Positions 1-8,338 of a stretch of DNA of 64,000 nt are shown piece by piece. Position numbers and translations under genes: made by a program. Positions within the stretch are counted from its first letter, which is position 1. Every line of letters begins with the position of its first letter. The stretch spans positions 124,001-188,000 of the forward strand of contig NZ_QEXM01000048.1 of the NCBI RefSeq assembly GCF_004127445.1, given 5' to 3'. This DNA comes from Streptomyces alfalfae. GTDB taxonomy: Bacteria > Actinomycetota > Actinomycetes > Streptomycetales > Streptomycetaceae. Under the pieces are notes generated by a model. That model had not been told where the DNA came from and made no database searches. It was given only the letters and a program-made list of their open reading frames with translations.

Positions 1-61
1 CATCGGGCGGCCCGGCATCGGGCGGACCGACGTCGAGCGGACCGAGGAGGCGTCGAAGTGA
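1..61 (+). CDS. nuoJ: NuoJ, complex I membrane subunit, C-terminal end only
   Basis: Only the last 19 codons are inside the window; the gene starts upstream. The frame ends in a TGA at 59-61 that overlaps the GTG of nuoK, the same translational coupling seen between other genes of this operon. The visible tail is hydrophilic and contains a 15-base direct repeat (CATCGGGCGG at 1-10 and 16-25) encoding IGRPG/IGRTD. Identity rests on position directly before nuoK, since the conserved membrane part is not visible. NuoJ is one of the small proton-channel subunits of NADH:quinone oxidoreductase. Confidence 0.6.
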   Translation, partial: IGRPGIGRTDVERTEEASK

Positions 62-357
62 ACCCCGTGAACTACCTGTACCTGGCTTCCCTGTTGTTCG
101 CGATCGGCGCGACCGGCGTGCTCATCAGGCGGAACGCGATCGTGGTGTTCATGTGCATCGAGCTCATGCTCAACGCCTGCAACCTCGCGCTCGTGGCCTT
201 CTCCCGGATGCACGGCAATCTCGACGGCCAGATCATCGCCTTCTTCACGATGGTCGTCGCCGCCGCGGAGGTCGTGGTCGGGCTCGCGATCATCGTGTCG
301 CTGTTCCGTTCCCGCCACTCGGCCTCGGTCGACGACGCCAGCCTGATGAAGCTGTGA
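58..357 (+). CDS. nuoK: NADH-quinone oxidoreductase subunit K
   Basis: Small membrane subunit of respiratory complex I, involved in proton transfer between NuoJ and the antiporter-like subunits. The 99-residue product has three hydrophobic helices and the family features: RRNAIVVFMCIELMLNACNL with the intramembrane glutamate in helix 2, then FTMVVAAAEVVVGLAIIV with a second conserved glutamate. The GTG start is 7 bases after GAGGAGG (44-50). It overlaps the nuoJ stop and is followed 10 bases later by nuoL, so it belongs to the main nuo operon. Length is normal for the family. A paralogue, nuoK2, lies at 37504-37890. Confidence 0.97.
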   Translation: MNPVNYLYLASLLFAIGATGVLIRRNAIVVFMCIELMLNACNLALVAFSRMHGNLDGQIIAFFTMVVAAAEVVVGLAIIVSLFRSRHSASVDDASLMKL

Positions 358-367
358 GGGGCTGAAA

Positions 368-2314
368 GTGGAGAACCTGATTGCGCTGCTCGTCGCGGCG
401 CCCCTGCTCGGAGCGGCCGTGCTGCTGTGCGGCGGGCGGGCGCTCGACCGTGTGGGCCACTGGCTCGGCACGCTGCTCGCGGCGGCCTCCTTCGTCTTCG
501 CCGTCGTGCTGTTCACCGACATGCTGGGCAAGGGCGCCGAGGAGCGCACGCTGTCGCAGCACCTGTTCAGCTGGATCCCCGTCGAGGGCTTCCAGGCGGA
601 CGTCGCCTTCCAGCTCGACCAGCTGTCGATGACGTTCGTCCTGCTCATCTCCGGCGTCGGCACCCTGATCCACGTCTATTCGATCGGGTACATGGAGCAC
701 GACGAGCGGCGCCGCCGCTTCTTCGGGTACCTGAACCTCTTCCTCGCGGCGATGCTCCTCCTGGTGCTCGCCGACAACTACCTCCTGCTGTACGTCGGCT
801 GGGAGGGCGTCGGCCTCGCCTCGTACCTCCTGATCGGCTTCTGGCAGCACAAGCCCAGCGCGGCCACCGCCGCGAAGAAGGCCTTCCTGGTCAACCGCGT
901 CGGTGACGTGGGCTTGTCCATCGCCATCATGCTGATGTTCACCACCTTCGGGACGTTCGCCTTCGGGCCGGTCCTGGAGGCCACGGGGCAGACGTCGGAG
1001 GGCAAGCTGACCGCCATCGGCCTGATGCTGCTGCTCGCCGCGTGCGGCAAGTCCGCCCAGGTGCCGCTGCAGTCCTGGCTCGGTGACGCGATGGAGGGCC
1101 CGACCCCGGTCTCGGCCCTCATCCACGCGGCCACGATGGTCACCGCCGGCGTGTACCTGATCGTCCGCTCCGGCGCGATCTTCAACGGAGCGCCGGACGC
1201 GCAGCTCGTCGTCACCATCGTCGGAGCGGTCACGCTCCTCTTCGGCGCGATCGTCGGTTGTGCGAAGGACGACATCAAGAAGGCCCTGGCGGGTTCGACG
1301 ATGTCCCAGATCGGCTACATGATCCTGGCCGCCGGCCTCGGCCCCATCGGCTACGTCTTCGCGATCATGCACCTGGTGACGCACGGCTTCTTCAAGGCCG
1401 GGCTCTTCCTCGGCGCCGGTTCGGTCATGCACGGCATGAACGACGAGGTCAACATGCGCAAGTACGGCGGCCTGCGGAAGTACATGCCGGTCACCTTCGT
1501 GACCTTCGGCCTCGGCTATCTGGCCATCATCGGCTTCCCCGGTCTGTCCGGCTTCTTCTCCAAGGACAAGATCATCGAGGCGGCGTTCGCCAAGGGCGGC
1601 GCCGAAGGCTGGATCCTCGGCTCGGTGGCGCTCCTGGGCGCGGCCATCACCGCGTACTACATGACGCGCGTGATGATCATGACCTTCTTCGGGGAGGAGC
1701 GCTGGCGCCACCGGGCGACCGCCTCCCCGGCGCAGCCGAGCGCGGAGCCCGCGGCGCAGACCGAGGGGGCGCACGACGAACCGCACCCGCACGAGTCGCC
1801 GAAGTCCATGACGATCCCGATGATCGTGCTCGCCTTCGGGTCGGTCTTCGCGGGCGGCTTCTTCAGCATCGGCGACCGGTTCACGCACTGGCTGGAGCCG
1901 GTCACGCACCACGACCACGGCGACTCGCCGCTCAGCGCCGCCACGGTCACGGGCGCCACCATGGTGGTCCTCGTCATCGGCGTCGCCCTGGCCTACGTGC
2001 AGTACGGACGCCGGCCCGTCCCGGTCACCGCCCCGCGCGGCTCGCTGCTCACCAGGGCCGCCCGCCGCGACCTCCTCCAGGACGACTTCAACCACGTCGT
2101 CCTGGTGCGCGGCGGCGAGCACCTCACGCGGTCCCTGGTCTACGTCGACCACTCCCTGGTCGACGGCGTGGTCAACGGCACGGCGGCCTCGATGGGCGGC
2201 CTCTCCGGTCGGCTGCGCAAACTGCAGAACGGCTACGCCCGCTCCTACGCGGTCTCGATGTTCGGCGGCGCTGCGGTACTCATCGCCGCAACCCTGCTGA
2301 TGAGGGCGGTCTGA
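368..2314 (+). CDS. nuoL: NADH-quinone oxidoreductase subunit L
   Basis: Largest antiporter-like, proton-pumping subunit of complex I in the cytoplasmic membrane (648 residues, normal length). Visible family motifs include YMEHDERRRRFFGYLNLF, NYLLLYVGWEGVGLASYLLI with the conserved glutamate, AFLVNRVGDVG, KSAQVPLQSWLGDAMEGPTP and ALIHAATMVTAGVYLI. A His-rich loop (AHDEPHPHESP) lies before the last helices. The GTG start is 10 bases after nuoK, and nuoM begins 5 bases after the stop, indicating one transcript. A second NuoL is encoded at 37887-39878. Confidence 0.97.
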   Translation: MENLIALLVAAPLLGAAVLLCGGRALDRVGHWLGTLLAAASFVFAVVLFTDMLGKGAEERTLSQHLFSWIPVEGFQADVAFQLDQLSMTFVLLISGVGTLIHVYSIGYMEHDERRRRFFGYLNLFLAAMLLLVLADNYLLLYVGWEGVGLASYLLIGFWQHKPSAATAAKKAFLVNRVGDVGLSIAIMLMFTTFGTFAFGPVLEATGQTSEGKLTAIGLMLLLAACGKSAQVPLQSWLGDAMEGPTPVSALIHAATMVTAGVYLIVRSGAIFNGAPDAQLVVTIVGAVTLLFGAIVGCAKDDIKKALAGSTMSQIGYMILAAGLGPIGYVFAIMHLVTHGFFKAGLFLGAGSVMHGMNDEVNMRKYGGLRKYMPVTFVTFGLGYLAIIGFPGLSGFFSKDKIIEAAFAKGGAEGWILGSVALLGAAITAYYMTRVMIMTFFGEERWRHRATASPAQPSAEPAAQTEGAHDEPHPHESPKSMTIPMIVLAFGSVFAGGFFSIGDRFTHWLEPVTHHDHGDSPLSAATVTGATMVVLVIGVALAYVQYGRRPVPVTAPRGSLLTRAARRDLLQDDFNHVVLVRGGEHLTRSLVYVDHSLVDGVVNGTAASMGGLSGRLRKLQNGYARSYAVSMFGGAAVLIAATLLMRAV

Positions 2315-2319
2315 TACCG

Positions 2320-3933
2320 ATGTCCTTTCCTCTGCTGACAGCGACGGCGGTCCTGCCCGCGGTCGGCGCGATCGTCACGGCAGCCGTTCCGGCCGCCCGG
2401 CGGACCGCCGCCAAGTGGCTCGCGCTGCTGGTCTCGCTCGCGACGCTCGCGCTCGCCGTGACCGTGCTCGTGCGGTTCGACCCGGACGGCGACCGGTACC
2501 AACTGACCGAATCGCGTTCCTGGATCGCGGAGTTCGGCGTGCGGTACGAACTGGGGGTCGACGGCATCGGCGTCGCCCTCATCGCGCTCACGGCCCTGCT
2601 GATCCCGTTCATCATCCTCGCCGGGTGGCACGACGCCGACCCTTCCCCGAGCTCTCCCCTCCGGTCGAGCAAGGGGGGCGCCGACGAGACCAAGGCCCCC
2701 TACAAGTGGCGGCCCACGCAGGGCTTCTTCGCCCTGATCCTGGCCGTCGAGGCGATGGTGATCATCTCCTTCGAGGCCACCGACGTCTTCCTCTTCTACG
2801 TCTTCTTCGAAGCCATGCTCATCCCGATGTACTTCCTCATCGGCGGCTTCGGGGACCGCGCCCACGCGGGCAGCGACGAGAACGCCTCGGCGCAGCGCAG
2901 CTACGCGGCCGTGAAGTTCCTCCTCTACAACCTGGTCGGCGGCCTCATCATGCTGGCCGCGGTGATCGGTCTCTACGTGGTCGCCGGAAGCTTCTCGCTC
3001 CAGGAGATCGCCGAGGCGCGGGCCAACGGCTCGCTCGACATGGCGACCAACACCGAGCGGCTGCTCTTCCTCGGCTTCTTCTTCGCCTTCGCGGTGAAGG
3101 CGCCGCTGTGGCCGCTGCACACCTGGCTGCCGAACGCGATGGGCGAGTCCACGGCCCCGGTCGCCGTCCTGATCACCGCGGTGGTCGACAAGGTCGGCAC
3201 GTTCGCGATGCTGCGGTTCTGCCTCGGGCTCTTCCCCGAGGCGAGCGAGTGGGCGACGCCGGTCATCCTCGTACTCGCCCTGGTCAGCATCATCTACGGC
3301 GCGCTGCTCGCCGTCGGTCAGCGCGACATCAAGCGGCTGATCGCGTACGCGTCGATCTCGCACTTCGGCTTCATCGTTCTCGGCATCTTCGCGATGACCT
3401 CGCAGGGCCAGTCCGGCGCGACGCTCTACATGGTCAACCACGGCATCTCCACCGCCGCGCTGATGCTGGTGGCCGGCTTCCTGATCTCGCGGCGCGGCTC
3501 GCGCCTGATCGCGGACTACGGAGGGGTGCAGAAGGTCGCCCCGGTGCTCGCGGGCACCTTCCTGGTCGGCGGCCTGGCCACGCTGTCGCTGCCGGGCCTC
3601 GCACCCTTCGTGAGCGAGTTCCTGGTCCTGGTCGGCGCCTTCGCGCGGTATCCCGTGGTGGGGATCATCGCGACGGTCGGCATCGTGCTGGCGGCGCTCT
3701 ACACCCTCGTCCTCTACCAGCGGACGATGACGGGCCCCGTGAAGCCGGAGGTCTCGGCCATGCCCGACCTGCGGGTGCGTGAGCTGGTCGTCATCGCCCC
3801 GCTCATCGCGCTCCTGATCGGCCTCGGGGTCTACCCGAAGCCACTCACCGACCTGGTGAATCCGGCGGTGGAGCACACCATGTCCGATGTACAGAAGAAG
3901 GACCCCAAGCCCGAGGTGGAGGCGGCCAAGTGA
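2320..3933 (+). CDS. nuoM: NADH-quinone oxidoreductase subunit M
   Basis: Antiporter-like proton-pumping subunit of complex I, 537 residues. The ATG at 2320 gives MSFPLLTATAVLPAVGAIV, a normal NuoM start; the frame is open far upstream only because it shadows nuoL. Visible motifs: FEATDVFLFYVFFEAMLIP with its buried glutamate, AVKAPLWPLHTWLPNAMGES, DIKRLIAYASISHFGFIVLG and a NHGISTAALMLVAGFL helix. A short charged loop after the first helices (SSPLRSSKGGADETKAPYKW) is somewhat longer than in distant homologues. The stop overlaps the nuoN GTG by 4 bases. Confidence 0.97.
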   Translation: MSFPLLTATAVLPAVGAIVTAAVPAARRTAAKWLALLVSLATLALAVTVLVRFDPDGDRYQLTESRSWIAEFGVRYELGVDGIGVALIALTALLIPFIILAGWHDADPSPSSPLRSSKGGADETKAPYKWRPTQGFFALILAVEAMVIISFEATDVFLFYVFFEAMLIPMYFLIGGFGDRAHAGSDENASAQRSYAAVKFLLYNLVGGLIMLAAVIGLYVVAGSFSLQEIAEARANGSLDMATNTERLLFLGFFFAFAVKAPLWPLHTWLPNAMGESTAPVAVLITAVVDKVGTFAMLRFCLGLFPEASEWATPVILVLALVSIIYGALLAVGQRDIKRLIAYASISHFGFIVLGIFAMTSQGQSGATLYMVNHGISTAALMLVAGFLISRRGSRLIADYGGVQKVAPVLAGTFLVGGLATLSLPGLAPFVSEFLVLVGAFARYPVVGIIATVGIVLAALYTLVLYQRTMTGPVKPEVSAMPDLRVRELVVIAPLIALLIGLGVYPKPLTDLVNPAVEHTMSDVQKKDPKPEVEAAK

Positions 3934-5579
3934 GCGCATCAGCCGTCCACAGCCTGTGGACAATGGCCGCCGATCCGATCGACAAGATCGACGCGCCCAA
4001 GATCGAGTACGGACAGCTCTCGCCGATGTTGATCGTCATCGGCGCGGCCGTCATCGGAGTGCTCATCGAAGCCTTCGTCCCCCGAAAGACCCGTTACCAC
4101 GTCCAGCTGTTCGTGTCCGTGGTCGCCCTCGTCGCCGCCTTCGCCGCGGTGGTCGGTCTCGCGGCCCGCGGATTCGGCACGACGAAGGCGCACATCGCGG
4201 CGATGGGCGCGATCGCGGTCGACGGACCGGCGCTCTTCCTGCAAGGCACCATTCTGCTCGCCGGACTCGTCGCGATCTTCACCTTCGCCGAGCGGCGCCT
4301 CGACCCCGAGGCGCACGGGAACCGCGTCGACTCGTTCGCGGCCCAGGCCGGTTCCGTGCCGGGCAGCGAGGGCGAGCGGGCCGCCACCAAGGCCGGTTTC
4401 ACCACCACCGAGGTGTTCCCGCTCGCGCTGTTCGCCATCGGCGGCATGCTCGTCTTCCCCGCGGCCAACGACCTCCTGACGCTCTTCATCGCGCTGGAGG
4501 TCTTCTCCCTGCCGCTGTACCTGCTCTGCGCCCTCGCCCGCCGCAAGCGCCTGATGTCGCAGGAAGCCGCCGTCAAGTACTTCCTGCTCGGCGCGTTCGC
4601 CTCGGCGTTCACGCTCTTCGGCATCGCCCTCCTGTACGGGTACGCGGGCTCCGTCTCGTACGCGACGATCGCGAACGTCGTCGAGGGCAACGTCAAGACC
4701 ATCGACCCGGCGCTCGCCGACACCATGGGCAATGACGCGCTGCTCCTCATCGGCGTCGCGATGGTGGTGATGGGGTTGCTCTTCAAGGTGGGCGCGGTGC
4801 CGTTCCACATGTGGACCCCCGACGTCTACCAAGGCGCTCCGACGCCGGTCACCGGCTTCATGGCCGCGGCGACGAAGGTGGCCGCGTTCGGCGCCCTGCT
4901 GCGCCTCCTCTACGTGGTCCTGCCGGGACTGCGCTGGGACTGGCGCCCGGTCATGTGGGGCGTCGCGATCGTCACGATGCTGGTCGGCGCGATCGTCGCG
5001 ATCACCCAGACCGACATCAAGCGGCTCCTGGCGTACTCGTCCATCGCGCACGCCGGGTTCATCCTCGCCGGTGTCATCGCCACCACCCCGGACGGCGTCT
5101 CCTCCGTCCTCTTCTACCTCGCGGCCTACTCCTTCGTGACGATCGGCGCCTTCGCCGTCGTCACGCTGGTGCGGGACGCGGGCGGCGAGGCCACGCACCT
5201 GTCGAAGTGGGCCGGGCTCGGCCGCAGGTCGCCGCTGGTCGCGGCGGTCTTCGCGGTCTTCCTGCTCGCCTTCGCGGGCATCCCGCTGACCTCCGGGTTC
5301 ACGGGGAAGTTCGCGGTGTTCAAGGCGGCGGCGGACGGTGGCGCCGGCGCGCTGGTCGTCATCGGCGTGCTGTCGTCGGCGATCGCCGCGTTCTTCTACA
5401 TCCGTGTGATCGTGCTCATGTTCTTCAGCGAGCCGAAGGCGGACGGCCCCACGGTCGCCGTGCCCTCACCGCTGACGATGACGGCGATCGGCGTCGGCGT
5501 GGCGGTGACACTGGTGCTCGGCGTGGCCCCACAGTACTTCCTGGACCTCGCGGGCCAGGCGGGGGTCTTCGTCCGGTAG
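3930..5579 (+). CDS. nuoN: NADH-quinone oxidoreductase subunit N
   Basis: Last gene of the main complex I operon and third antiporter-like subunit (549 residues). Motifs: TLFIALEVFSLPLYLLCALA, EAAVKYFLLGAFASAFTLFG, FKVGAVPFHMWTPDVYQGAP, TDIKRLLAYSSIAHAGFILA. The GTG at 3930 overlaps the nuoM stop in GTGA, favouring translational coupling; an in-frame ATG at 3963 (MAADPIDKIDAPKIEYGQL) is a second possibility. The segment between these starts contains a DnaA-box-like inverted repeat (listed separately). A strong hairpin at 5621-5659 closes the operon. Confidence 0.97.
   Translation: MSASAVHSLWTMAADPIDKIDAPKIEYGQLSPMLIVIGAAVIGVLIEAFVPRKTRYHVQLFVSVVALVAAFAAVVGLAARGFGTTKAHIAAMGAIAVDGPALFLQGTILLAGLVAIFTFAERRLDPEAHGNRVDSFAAQAGSVPGSEGERAATKAGFTTTEVFPLALFAIGGMLVFPAANDLLTLFIALEVFSLPLYLLCALARRKRLMSQEAAVKYFLLGAFASAFTLFGIALLYGYAGSVSYATIANVVEGNVKTIDPALADTMGNDALLLIGVAMVVMGLLFKVGAVPFHMWTPDVYQGAPTPVTGFMAAATKVAAFGALLRLLYVVLPGLRWDWRPVMWGVAIVTMLVGAIVAITQTDIKRLLAYSSIAHAGFILAGVIATTPDGVSSVLFYLAAYSFVTIGAFAVVTLVRDAGGEATHLSKWAGLGRRSPLVAAVFAVFLLAFAGIPLTSGFTGKFAVFKAAADGGAGALVVIGVLSSAIAAFFYIRVIVLMFFSEPKADGPTVAVPSPLTMTAIGVGVAVTLVLGVAPQYFLDLAGQAGVFVR
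3945..3963. promoter_or_regulatory. DnaA-box-like inverted repeat at the nuoN start
   Basis: GTCCACA-GCC-TGTGGAC is a perfect inverted repeat (3945-3961), and 3955-3963 read on the minus strand is TTGTCCACA, the DnaA box preferred in Streptomyces. It lies inside the nuoN coding start, between the GTG and the next in-frame ATG. Function is unknown; chance is possible. Confidence 0.35.
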
Positions 5580-5620
5580 CCGGTTCCTTCGCGCACAGGA
5601 CGCTTCCTTCGCACATCTGT

Positions 5621-5659
5621 CGCCGCCCGGCGCCCCGATCCTGGGGATGCCGGGCGGCG
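5621..5659 (+). terminator. Hairpin terminator after nuoN
   Basis: An 11-base arm CGCCGCCCGGC (5621-5631) is matched perfectly at 5649-5659, with inner CCCC/GGGG extending the stem. It begins 42 bases after the nuoN stop and lacks a U tract, as is usual for Streptomyces terminators. Confidence 0.75.
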
Positions 5660-5662
5660 GCC

Positions 5663-5671
5663 TGTGGATAA
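5663..5671 (-). promoter_or_regulatory. Perfect DnaA box
   Basis: TGTGGATAA on the plus strand is TTATCCACA on the minus strand, the classic DnaA box. It lies between the nuoN terminator and recQ, 1.7 kb from the similar box in nuoN. It is AT-rich for this genome. No role is shown by the sequence. Confidence 0.35.
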
Positions 5672-5770
5672 CTTCTCGGGCTGTCGGTGCGGGCCCCTAT
5701 CGTGGGGGCAGTGGTCGGAGCAGTGACCGAAGCTCCGACCGATGCGGGACGTACGGCGGGGGACAGCGCG

Positions 5771-7852
5771 ATGGATGGGACCAAGGACATGAGCGAGGTG
5801 ACGGCGCCTTCCGCGGTGCCGGGCGCGGCGACCGGCACCGTGACGGAGAGTGACGCACTGCGCACGCTCCACCGGGTCTTCGGGTACGACGCGTTCCGCG
5901 GCGAGCAGGAAGCGGTCATAGACCACGTCGTGGCGGGCGGCGACGCCGTCGTCCTCATGCCCACCGGCGGCGGGAAGTCCCTCTGCTACCAGATCCCGGC
6001 CCTGGTGCGCCCCGGCACCGGCGTCGTGGTCTCCCCACTCATCGCGCTCATGCAGGACCAGGTGGACGCACTGCGGGCGCTCGGTGTGCGGGCCGGCTTC
6101 ATCAACTCCACGCAGGACTTCGACGAGCGGCGCGTGATGGAGGCGGAGTTCCTCGCGGAGGAGCTCGACGTGCTGTACCTCGCGCCGGAGCGGCTGCGTC
6201 TGGACGCCACGCTGGACCTCCTGTCCCGCGGCAAGATCTCCGTCTTCGCCATCGACGAGGCGCACTGCGTGGCGCAGTGGGGCCACGACTTCCGCCCGGA
6301 CTACCTGGCGCTCTCCGTGCTCGGGCAGCGCTGGCCGGACGTGCCGCGGATCGCCCTGACGGCGACGGCCACGCATGCCACGCACCGGGAGATCACGCAG
6401 CGGCTCGGCATGCCGAACGCCCGGCACTTCGTGGCCAGCTTCGACCGGCCCAACATCCAGTACCGCATCGTGCCGAAGGCCGAGCCGAAGAAGCAGCTCC
6501 TGTCCTTCCTGAAGGAGGAGCACGCGGGCGACGCGGGCATCGTCTACTGCCTCTCGCGCAATTCGGTGGAGAAGACGGCCGAGTTCCTCTGCAAGAACGG
6601 TATCGAGGCGGTGCCGTACCACGCGGGGCTCGACGGCGGCACGCGCGCGGCGCACCAGTCCCGGTTCCTGCGGGAGGAGGGCCTCGTCGTCTGCGCCACG
6701 ATCGCCTTCGGCATGGGCATCGACAAGCCGGACGTCCGCTTCGTCGCCCACCTCGACCTGCCCAAGTCGGTCGAGGGGTATTACCAGGAGACCGGCCGCG
6801 CGGGCCGTGACGGCCTGCCCTCCACGGCCTGGATGGCGTACGGCCTCCAGGACGTCGTCCAGCAGCGCAAGCTGATCCAGGGCGGTGAGGGCGACGAGGC
6901 GTTCCGGCGCAGAGCCGCGGCCCACCTGGACTCGATGCTGGCGCTGTGCGAGACCGCGCAGTGCCGTCGCGCCCAGCTCCTGACGTACTTCGGCCAGGAG
7001 GCGGGGGCGGAGCGGTGCGGCAACTGCGACACGTGCCTCACCCCGCCCGAGACCTGGGACGGCACGGTCGCCGCGCAGAAGGTGCTGTCCACGGTGGTGC
7101 GCCTGCAGCGGGAGCGCGGCCAGAAGTTCGGCGCCGGCCAGATCATCGACATCCTGCTCGGCAAGAAGACCGCGAAGGTCATCCAGTTCGACCACGACCA
7201 GCTCTCCGTCTTCGGCATCGGCGAGGAGCTGGCGGAGGCCGAGTGGCGCGGCGTCGTCCGGCAACTGCTGGCGCAGGGCCTCATCGCGGTCGAGGGGGAG
7301 TACGGCACGCTGGTGCTCACCGAGGAGAGCGGCAGCGTCCTCGGCCGGGAGCGGGAGGTGCGGCTGCGCAAGGAGCCGAAGCGGGCCCCGGCGGCGCGCG
7401 CCGCCAAGGGCGAGCGCAAGGCGAAGTCGGCGGCGGCGGTCGCCGAGCTGCCCCAGGAGGCGGTGCCGCTCTTCGAAGCGCTCCGCGCCTGGCGCGCCGC
7501 CCAGGCCAAGGAGCAGGGCGTGCCCGCGTACGTCATCTTCCACGACGCCACGCTCCGCGAGATCGCCACGCTGCGGCCCACGTCGGTCGGTGACCTGGCG
7601 GGCATCAGCGGCGTGGGCGAGAAGAAGCGGGCCACGTACGGAGAGGGCGTGGTCGGCGTCGTGAGCGACTTCGCTTCCGGCGGCGGCGCGGGCGGCGGCG
7701 CGGGCACGGGGGCCGGGGCCGAGGTCGGCGGGAGTGGCGCGGGGGAGGCGGCCGTGCCTGCGGGCAGCCGGGCGGGTGCGGGCGCCGGGGCCGCGGCCGA
7801 GGGTGACGGAGGGCTGGACTGGGGGACGGACCTGGAGGAGCCGGACTGGTAG
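5771..7852 (+). CDS. recQ: ATP-dependent DNA helicase RecQ
   Basis: 3'-5' DNA helicase for recombination and repair. With the ATG at 5771, 7 bases after a GGGGGA ribosome site, the product is 693 residues. In order: Walker A MPTGGGKSLCYQ (about 63-74), DEAH box IDEAHCVAQW (161-170), ALTATATHATHREI, the motif VI region YYQETGRAGRDG, a zinc-binding segment with CRRAQLL and CGNCDTC, a winged helix, and a C-terminal HRDC domain around VFHDATLREIA. It ends in a Gly/Ala-rich tail of about 60 residues finishing in WGTDLEEPDW. An upstream in-frame GTG at 5687 would add 28 residues with no ribosome site. The gene stands alone between nuoN and a repeat array. Confidence 0.95.
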   Translation: MDGTKDMSEVTAPSAVPGAATGTVTESDALRTLHRVFGYDAFRGEQEAVIDHVVAGGDAVVLMPTGGGKSLCYQIPALVRPGTGVVVSPLIALMQDQVDALRALGVRAGFINSTQDFDERRVMEAEFLAEELDVLYLAPERLRLDATLDLLSRGKISVFAIDEAHCVAQWGHDFRPDYLALSVLGQRWPDVPRIALTATATHATHREITQRLGMPNARHFVASFDRPNIQYRIVPKAEPKKQLLSFLKEEHAGDAGIVYCLSRNSVEKTAEFLCKNGIEAVPYHAGLDGGTRAAHQSRFLREEGLVVCATIAFGMGIDKPDVRFVAHLDLPKSVEGYYQETGRAGRDGLPSTAWMAYGLQDVVQQRKLIQGGEGDEAFRRRAAAHLDSMLALCETAQCRRAQLLTYFGQEAGAERCGNCDTCLTPPETWDGTVAAQKVLSTVVRLQRERGQKFGAGQIIDILLGKKTAKVIQFDHDQLSVFGIGEELAEAEWRGVVRQLLAQGLIAVEGEYGTLVLTEESGSVLGREREVRLRKEPKRAPAARAAKGERKAKSAAAVAELPQEAVPLFEALRAWRAAQAKEQGVPAYVIFHDATLREIATLRPTSVGDLAGISGVGEKKRATYGEGVVGVVSDFASGGGAGGGAGTGAGAEVGGSGAGEAAVPAGSRAGAGAGAAAEGDGGLDWGTDLEEPDW

Positions 7853-7974
7853 GGGCTGGTCCGGGCTGAGACGGGGCGGCTGCGGGAAGGTTCCGCGACA
7901 CGCCGCCGCGAGGGCGCTGCGGCGGAACTATCCCGCAACGCCCGGCCGAAGCCGGCCTGACCTCAGCCTCGGCC

Positions 7975-8232
7975 GGGCAGGGCGGTCAGCACCGCCCCCT
8001 GTCGGACAGGGCGGTCAGTCCCGCTGACTGCGGGGCAGGGTGGTCAGCCCGCCGACCGCTGGGCATGGCGGTCAGCTACGCCGCCCGTCAGGCAGGGTGC
8101 TCACCCCGCCGACCGCCGGGCTGGGCGTCAGCCCAGCCAACCGTCAGGCATGGCGGTCAGCCCAGCCAACCGCCGGGCATGGCAGTCAGTCACGCCGACC
8201 GCGAGGCAGGGCGGTCAGCACCGCCGCCCTCC
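7975..8232. repeat. Degenerate 29-bp tandem repeat, 9 copies
   Basis: Units begin at about 7975, 8004, 8033, 8061, 8090, 8118, 8146, 8175 and 8204, a period of 28-30 bases. The shared core is GGGCAKGGCGGTCAGC followed by a GCCGACCGCC-like part, so each unit can form a small hairpin (GGCGGTC/GACCGCC). There are no unique spacers. The array fills most of the 486-base gap between the recQ and fahA 3' ends; the rest (8233-8338) is C-rich with a few CCGTCACCGAG copies. No credible reading frame crosses it. Confidence 0.85.
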
Positions 8233-8338
8233 CCTGACGGAGCCCGCCTCCCCGAGCCCCCCGCTGAGCCGCTGTCCCCGATCCCCCCACCGAGCCTCCG
8301 TCACCGAGTCCCCACCAATCCCCCGTCACCGAGCCCCC

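Noticed and set aside
290..2152. Long open frame opposite nuoL, and similar long antisense frames throughout
   Set aside because: In very GC-rich DNA, antisense frames stay open. These encode Arg/Gly/Asp/Glu-rich sequence without motifs, while the plus-strand protein is clearly NuoL.
5687..5771. GTG at 5687 as recQ start
   Set aside because: No ribosome site precedes it, whereas the ATG at 5771 has GGGGGA at the right distance.
7975..8232. CRISPR array
   Set aside because: The spacing is regular, but units follow one another with no unique spacers and no cas genes are present; it is a degenerate tandem repeat.
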